Made by a program: the position numbers and the translations under genes. From VBOC01 sp964512655 (GTDB lineage: Bacteria > Bacteroidota > Ignavibacteria > UBA10030 > SZUA-254), in NCBI GenBank assembly GCA_964512655.1, contig CAZEJT010000007.1, forward strand, positions 1 through 64,000: DNA of 64,000 nucleotides. The letters are read 5' to 3'. Of this stretch, positions 60,697-64,000 are shown in pieces (the stretch's first letter is position 1; each line of letters opens with the position of its first letter). The notes beneath the pieces are model-generated. The model saw nothing but the letters and a program-made list of their open reading frames with translations. It had not been told where the DNA came from and searched no databases.

Positions 60697-61182
60697 TCAG
60701 CTCAGCTTGTAACCGATTTTCCTCAGCAGGGTCATCCGGGCTTTGATGTCGGCCTCGGTCTCGATCCCCTTGGATTTCACCCCATCAACCACCCCAAGGA
60801 TTCCCCTCCCTTCCCCTGTCTCAGCCACGATCACGTCGACGGGATTGGCGGTGGCGCAGAAAATACCGCAGACCTCCGGGACATTTTTCACGGCGTTGAG
60901 GATGTTCACCGGGAATCCCCCTTCCAAAAAAATAATAAACGAATGTCCGCATGAAAGCGCGAGAGCGTTCTTCCTGGCAAGTTCGACCAGCGTGGAGTCG
61001 TTACCGACAAACCGGACCAGGGCCGGACCCGAGGCCTCGCAGAACGCTATGCCGAACTTCATCCCGGGATGAGTGGATACGATCGCCTCATAGAGATCCT
61101 CCACCGTCTTGATGAAATGCGACTGGCCGAGGATGAAATTAAGATCAGCCGGCTTCTCTATTGCAACGGTTTTCAACTCCAT
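60697..61182 (-). CDS. adenosine-specific kinase-like protein
   Basis: 161 aa from ATG 61182 (MELKTVAIEKP); the open frame extends to 61371 but the shorter start gives the family length. ILGQSHFIKTVEDLYEAI, GMKFGIAFCEASGPALVR and FPVNILNAVKNVPEVCGIFCATANPVDVIV are hallmarks of the small archaeal/bacterial adenosine-specific kinase family (structure-known, weak biochemistry). It starts the leftward unit with hutU and the Zn-protease. Confidence 0.9.
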   Translation of the reverse strand: MELKTVAIEKPADLNFILGQSHFIKTVEDLYEAIVSTHPGMKFGIAFCEASGPALVRFVGNDSTLVELARKNALALSCGHSFIIFLEGGFPVNILNAVKNVPEVCGIFCATANPVDVIVAETGEGRGILGVVDGVKSKGIETEADIKARMTLLRKIGYKLS

Positions 61183-61227
61183 TTTTCTGCTTTCGAACCT
61201 TGTCGCCTCTGTACTACCCCCTGTCAA

Positions 61228-61256
61228 AATATCAGTCTTTTGGCGGCTAAAATCAA
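61228..61256 (-). promoter_or_regulatory. promoter TTGATT-17-GATATT for kinase-hutU
   Basis: -35 61251-61256, -10 61228-61233, leftward, 46 bp before ATG 61182. Confidence 0.5.
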
Positions 61257-61319
61257 GCGAAACAGCATGTATTGAGCGATTTCTTCGATCCGGCCTGCCT
61301 CCGGAGGCCAAGAAAGTTC

Positions 61320-61348
61320 TTGCCTTTAAGCCGATTTCTTCGTACCTT
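61320..61348 (+). promoter_or_regulatory. possible promoter TTGCCT-17-TACCTT upstream of csp genes
   Basis: If used, it gives a leader of about 350 nt before csp at 61708. Weak -10. Confidence 0.3.
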
Positions 61349-61462
61349 TCTGACGCCAAACAACAGTACACCGTTTTTGCCCCGGAAGGAGGGGGTCATT
61401 CCTTACAGGGGTGGCGATGCCACGCTTTTACGTTGTAGCTGCAGATGTAATCCCCGTGAGTG

Positions 61463-61481
61463 GTTCAATCTCCCATTGAAC
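61463..61481 (+). promoter_or_regulatory. leader hairpin gttcaat-ctccc-attgaac
   Basis: 7-bp stem, extended by gtgg/ccac just outside with a 2-nt bulge. Part of the possible structured csp leader. Confidence 0.45.
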
Positions 61482-61707
61482 GTACCACGAGATTCGTCAT
61501 CGCGAGAAGTCCTGTTACCTGGTGATCACGTGCCGGAGAGTCAGTTGCGAAGGGACGGTTATCACACCGGTAGCGGAGCGGATGCGTAAAAAGCCAAAAA
61601 GATCTGGTTAAGCCGAGCGCCAACGGACCTAAGTAACGAGTTGGCGAGTATCGGAGCGGAGCCTCGGGTACATTATTCATTCACACTCACTCGAAAGGGT
61701 ATAATTC

Positions 61708-61908
61708 ATGGAGCAAGGAACCGTGAAGTGGTTCAATGGAGCCAAAGGTTATGGCTTCATTTCACGTCAAAATGGCGAAGATGTATTCGTCCATTTTAAG
61801 GCCATCGCCGGAGAGGGTTACAAGACTCTCAACGAAGGCGACAAGGTCCAGTTTGACGTCGAAAAAGGACCCAAGGGGTTACAGGCTGCCAACGTGCAGA
61901 AAATTTAA
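61708..61908 (+). CDS. cold-shock domain protein
   Basis: 66 aa, AAAGGG 8 nt before the ATG. RNP1 KGYGFIS and RNP2 DVFVHF, typical CspA fold that melts RNA structure. A perfect terminator follows. The next csp gene is only 87 bp on, but has its own Shine-Dalgarno. Confidence 0.95.
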   Translation: MEQGTVKWFNGAKGYGFISRQNGEDVFVHFKAIAGEGYKTLNEGDKVQFDVEKGPKGLQAANVQKI

Positions 61909-61925
61909 TGTAACACCTTAACAGG

Positions 61926-61961
61926 AACCCCAGTCGGCCTCAAAACCGGCTGGGGTTTTTT
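61926..61961 (+). terminator. intrinsic terminator after first csp
   Basis: Stem aaccccagtcgg (61926-61937) / ccggctggggtt (61946-61957), loop of 8, followed by TTTT (61956-61961 T run). One G-T mismatch. The best terminator in the window; both csp genes are thus likely separate or the second gets read-through. Confidence 0.92.
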
Positions 61962-61995
61962 CTACTATTTTTTACTTGGAAGGAGTATCGTTAGA

Positions 61996-62199
61996 ATGAC
62001 GCAGGGCACTGTAAAGTTTTTCAATCCGACTAAGGGCTTTGGATTTATTACGACCGAACAAGGAGAAGAGATCTTTTTTCACAAGAGCAACGTGAAGAAC
62101 ACCGGTTTTCGAGACGTTCTGGTTCAGGGAGATCAGGTGCAGTTCGAACTGAAGCAGGAACAGAAGGGTAAGAGGGCCTATAATATCGTGCGGGTGTGA
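61996..62199 (+). CDS. second cold-shock domain protein
   Basis: 67 aa, strong GGAAGGAG before the ATG. RNP1 KGFGFITT, RNP2 IFFHKSNV. It differs from the first at many residues (IFFHKS for VFVHFK), so the pair is old, not a recent duplication. Ends 8 bp before priA. Confidence 0.95.
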   Translation: MTQGTVKFFNPTKGFGFITTEQGEEIFFHKSNVKNTGFRDVLVQGDQVQFELKQEQKGKRAYNIVRV

Positions 62200-62206
62200 A
62201 CCGCGC

Positions 62207-64000
62207 CTACATCATGCCCACCGGATCCACGTCAATTGTGATTTTCACTCCACTTCCCTCCCCCCGGGCGCTCTTCCGGTAATCACGGAGCGCCCTCTCC
62301 AGGGCGGCGCGGAATTCGCGCCCCGACGTATCAGACCTTTTCAGATCTTTCAGCAGCACATGGCAGCGGAAGAGCCCCCTGATCCGCGCAATGGCCGCCG
62401 TAGCCGGCCCCAGCGCGACGATCCCTCCGCCGTTTCCCCTCAGTGATGCCGCAAACGCCGCGGCGCGTCGAAGCACCTCGGGCTCTTCCTCCCCCTTAAA
62501 CTCGATCAGCACGAGGCGTGAATAGGGCGGGTAGGCAAGCCGTTTGCGGTAGCCTGCCTCACGTTCGTAAAACGCCCTGAAGTCGTGCGTGACGACCTGC
62601 GCAAGCGTTTCGTGCCGGGGGAGATATGTCTGGATGACCACCTCTCCGGGGAGTTTGCTCCGTCCCGCCCTTCCTGCAACCTGCGCAAGAAGCTGGTAGG
62701 TGTGTTCGGATGATCGAAAATCCGGGAGGAGCATCTGCGTGTCCGCGGAGATGACCCCGACGAGGGTGACGCGGGAAACGTCGAGCCCCTTCGCCACCAT
62801 CTGAGTCCCGAGGAGGATGTCCGCCTCGCCCTCGAAGAACTTCCTGAGAATCTGATCGTGCGAGTTTTTCCGGGCAGTCGTGTCGCGGTCCATCCTCACC
62901 ATCGAAACACCGGGGAAGAGCGCTTTCAATTCGTCCTCCACCCTTTGTGTGCCGAATCCGCGAAACTCTATGTCCGGGGAGGAGCAGTTCGGGCAGCTTG
63001 CGGGGGCAGGCTTCACCAGTCCGCAGTAATGGCAGCGCAGATCTCTCCCGGGGGAATGATAGGTCAGGGAAATGCTGCAGTTTGGGCACATCTCCACGTG
63101 GCCGCAGTCGTAGCACTCGATGAACGGCGAATAGCCACGCCTGTTCTGTAGAATGATTATCCCCTCCTTCTTCTTCAACCGGTCGGCGATTTTTTCCTTC
63201 AGGACCGCGGAGAGGGATGTCATCTGGAATTTCCTCGGCACCGCCCTCGCGCGCACGGGGTCGGTTTTGAAGTCGGCCTTCCTCAATGCGCGATGCTCGG
63301 CATACCGCGCCTTTCTCTCGTCCGCCATGTCGACAATCTCGATCGCGGGAAGCGTGGCATCGTCGACCCTTTCCGGCAGCTCCAGAAGCTCGAACTTTCC
63401 CCTTGAGGCATTATTGAACGATTCGAGCGAGGGTGTTGCGGAGCCGAGCACCACGATCGCCTTTGCAATCGATCCTCTCACGATCGCGACGTCGCGCGCA
63501 TGATAGTGCGGCGATTGGTCGTACTGCTTGTAGGAGCTCTCCTGTTCCTCGTCGACGACGATGAGACCGAGATTCTTCAGCGGTGCGAACACGGCTGAAC
63601 GGGGACCGATGACGATGGAGACTGCGCCCTCTCTGGCGGCTTTCCAGACGTCATGTCTCTCCCGCGCGTTCATGCGGCTGTGCTGGACGGCCACCTGCTC
63701 GCCGAATCTGTGCTTGAAGCGGCGGACGATTTGCTGAGTAAGCGCGATCTCCGGGACGAGCACGATGGCGGTTTTCTTCCTCAGAAGGACTCCGCGAATC
63801 GCCTCGATGTAGACCTCGGTTTTCCCGCTCCCGGTCACTCCGAAGAGAAGAAATGTCTTGAATTCCCCTGCCTCCGACGCCGATGAGATAGACCTGATCG
63901 CATCCTCCTGCCGCCGGTTGAGCGAGATGTCCCGCGCGCCGAGAGCGGCGGCGTACAGATCGTAACCGTCCGTTCGAACGGTTTCGCGGCTCTCGAGGGT
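62207..64000 (-). CDS. priA: primosomal helicase PriA, N-terminus beyond window
   Basis: The last 597 codons of PriA; the frame is still open at 64000. Walker A LFGVTGSGKTEV, DEEQESSYKQ (motif II), GSATPSLES, and a zinc region CYDCGHVEMCPNCSISLTYH ... CHYCGLV ... CPNCSS (eight Cys), then RILLGTQMVAKGLD-type helicase motifs and a C-terminal domain to the end. PriA restarts stalled forks by loading DnaB. The missing part is the 3'-DNA-binding N-terminal domain. It converges with the second csp gene, with 7 bp between. Confidence 0.95.
   Translation of the reverse strand, partial: TLESRETVRTDGYDLYAAALGARDISLNRRQEDAIRSISSASEAGEFKTFLLFGVTGSGKTEVYIEAIRGVLLRKKTAIVLVPEIALTQQIVRRFKHRFGEQVAVQHSRMNARERHDVWKAAREGAVSIVIGPRSAVFAPLKNLGLIVVDEEQESSYKQYDQSPHYHARDVAIVRGSIAKAIVVLGSATPSLESFNNASRGKFELLELPERVDDATLPAIEIVDMADERKARYAEHRALRKADFKTDPVRARAVPRKFQMTSLSAVLKEKIADRLKKKEGIIILQNRRGYSPFIECYDCGHVEMCPNCSISLTYHSPGRDLRCHYCGLVKPAPASCPNCSSPDIEFRGFGTQRVEDELKALFPGVSMVRMDRDTTARKNSHDQILRKFFEGEADILLGTQMVAKGLDVSRVTLVGVISADTQMLLPDFRSSEHTYQLLAQVAGRAGRSKLPGEVVIQTYLPRHETLAQVVTHDFRAFYEREAGYRKRLAYPPYSRLVLIEFKGEEEPEVLRRAAAFAASLRGNGGGIVALGPATAAIARIRGLFRCHVLLKDLKRSDTSGREFRAALERALRDYRKSARGEGSGVKITIDVDPVGMM

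Larger units (their letters stand above)
61183..61707. other. 525-bp gap: divergent promoters and structured csp leader
   Basis: Contains the leftward promoter at 61228-61256 and a weaker rightward candidate at 61320-61348. The 61380-61707 part has several inverted repeats (61411-61423 gtggc/gccac; 61463-61481; 61617-61646 cgccaac/gttggcg). No supported gene in it. It may be the untranslated leader of the first cold-shock mRNA or a small RNA. Confidence 0.55.

Noticed and set aside
61690..61707. TATAAT just before the first csp gene as a -10 element
   Set aside because: It lies between the Shine-Dalgarno and the ATG, so a transcript from it would lack a ribosome site. It is most likely chance.
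1..64000. tRNA, rRNA, insertion sequence, integrase or prophage genes
   Set aside because: I looked for T-loop-like motifs and transposase or integrase motifs and found none. A computed tRNA scan would settle the tRNA point.

Overview
The window is GC-rich, dense bacterial DNA: about 55 protein genes, few gaps, many 1-14 bp overlaps. I see no rRNA, tRNA, insertion sequence, prophage or CRISPR array. It looks like a member of the FCB group (Bacteroidota/Chlorobiota-Ignavibacteriota side). Reasons: a DUF3276 PUR-alpha-like protein, a DUF1460 amidase-like protein, PorV-like and PorZ-like type IX secretion proteins, a CoaBC with the Asp/Ser variants common in that group, and an RPB6-like omega subunit. 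The putative promoters look like TTGnnn-17-TATATT rather than the TAnnTTTG type of classical Bacteroidia, which fits a deeper branch. This placement is inference.

Layout. 1-5059 (-) is the 5' part of a giant secreted protein with HYR repeats, including eleven complete 249-bp tandem units; its C-terminus lies outside the window. 5429-7035 (+) holds a PorV-like barrel and a small lipoprotein-like protein. 7118-13692 (-) is a four-gene envelope/signalling cassette: secreted protein, FecR-domain protein, outer-membrane barrel, CHASE2 adenylate cyclase. 13821-22025 (-) is housekeeping: rseP, dxr, DUF1460, dnaB, type-4 uracil-DNA glycosylase, coaBC, rpoZ, yicC; gmk, often found between yicC and rpoZ, is absent. 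22192-24616 (+) holds rqcH and a small barrel. 24663-27180 (-) holds a secreted protein with calcium-loop motifs and an HEYGH peptidase.

27358-36406 (+) is one long run: polyprenyl synthetase, ptsH, ptsI, PGI/PMI, a protease/TolB-propeller/Omp85 fusion, a BamB-like propeller lipoprotein and a PEGA protein. 36623-41971 (+) has a small GIY-YIG-like protein, a Crp/Fnr regulator, a PHP phosphoesterase, ribH, a PorZ-like propeller and DUF3276. 42121-51007 (+) is the lipid cluster DUF177-rpmF-plsX-fabH-fabD-fabG-acpP-fabF-rnc, then an Omp85 protein and rsmE. 51213-61182 (-) carries histidine/folate catabolism (fchA, ftcD, hutI, hutU; no hutH in view), split by a GNAT enzyme and an unrecognised two-gene module (zinc ribbon/helical protein plus helical/SHOCT-like protein), with a Zn-protease and an adenosine-specific-kinase-like gene. 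61708-62199 (+) is a tandem cold-shock pair behind a long, possibly structured leader. 62207-64000 (-) is priA, cut by the window end.

Themes: envelope building and secretion (PorV, PorZ, two Omp85 proteins, BamB-like, RseP), possible cAMP signalling (CHASE2 cyclase plus a Crp protein with the cAMP-binding residues), and at least three families of short palindromic intergenic repeats, mostly at gene 3' ends.
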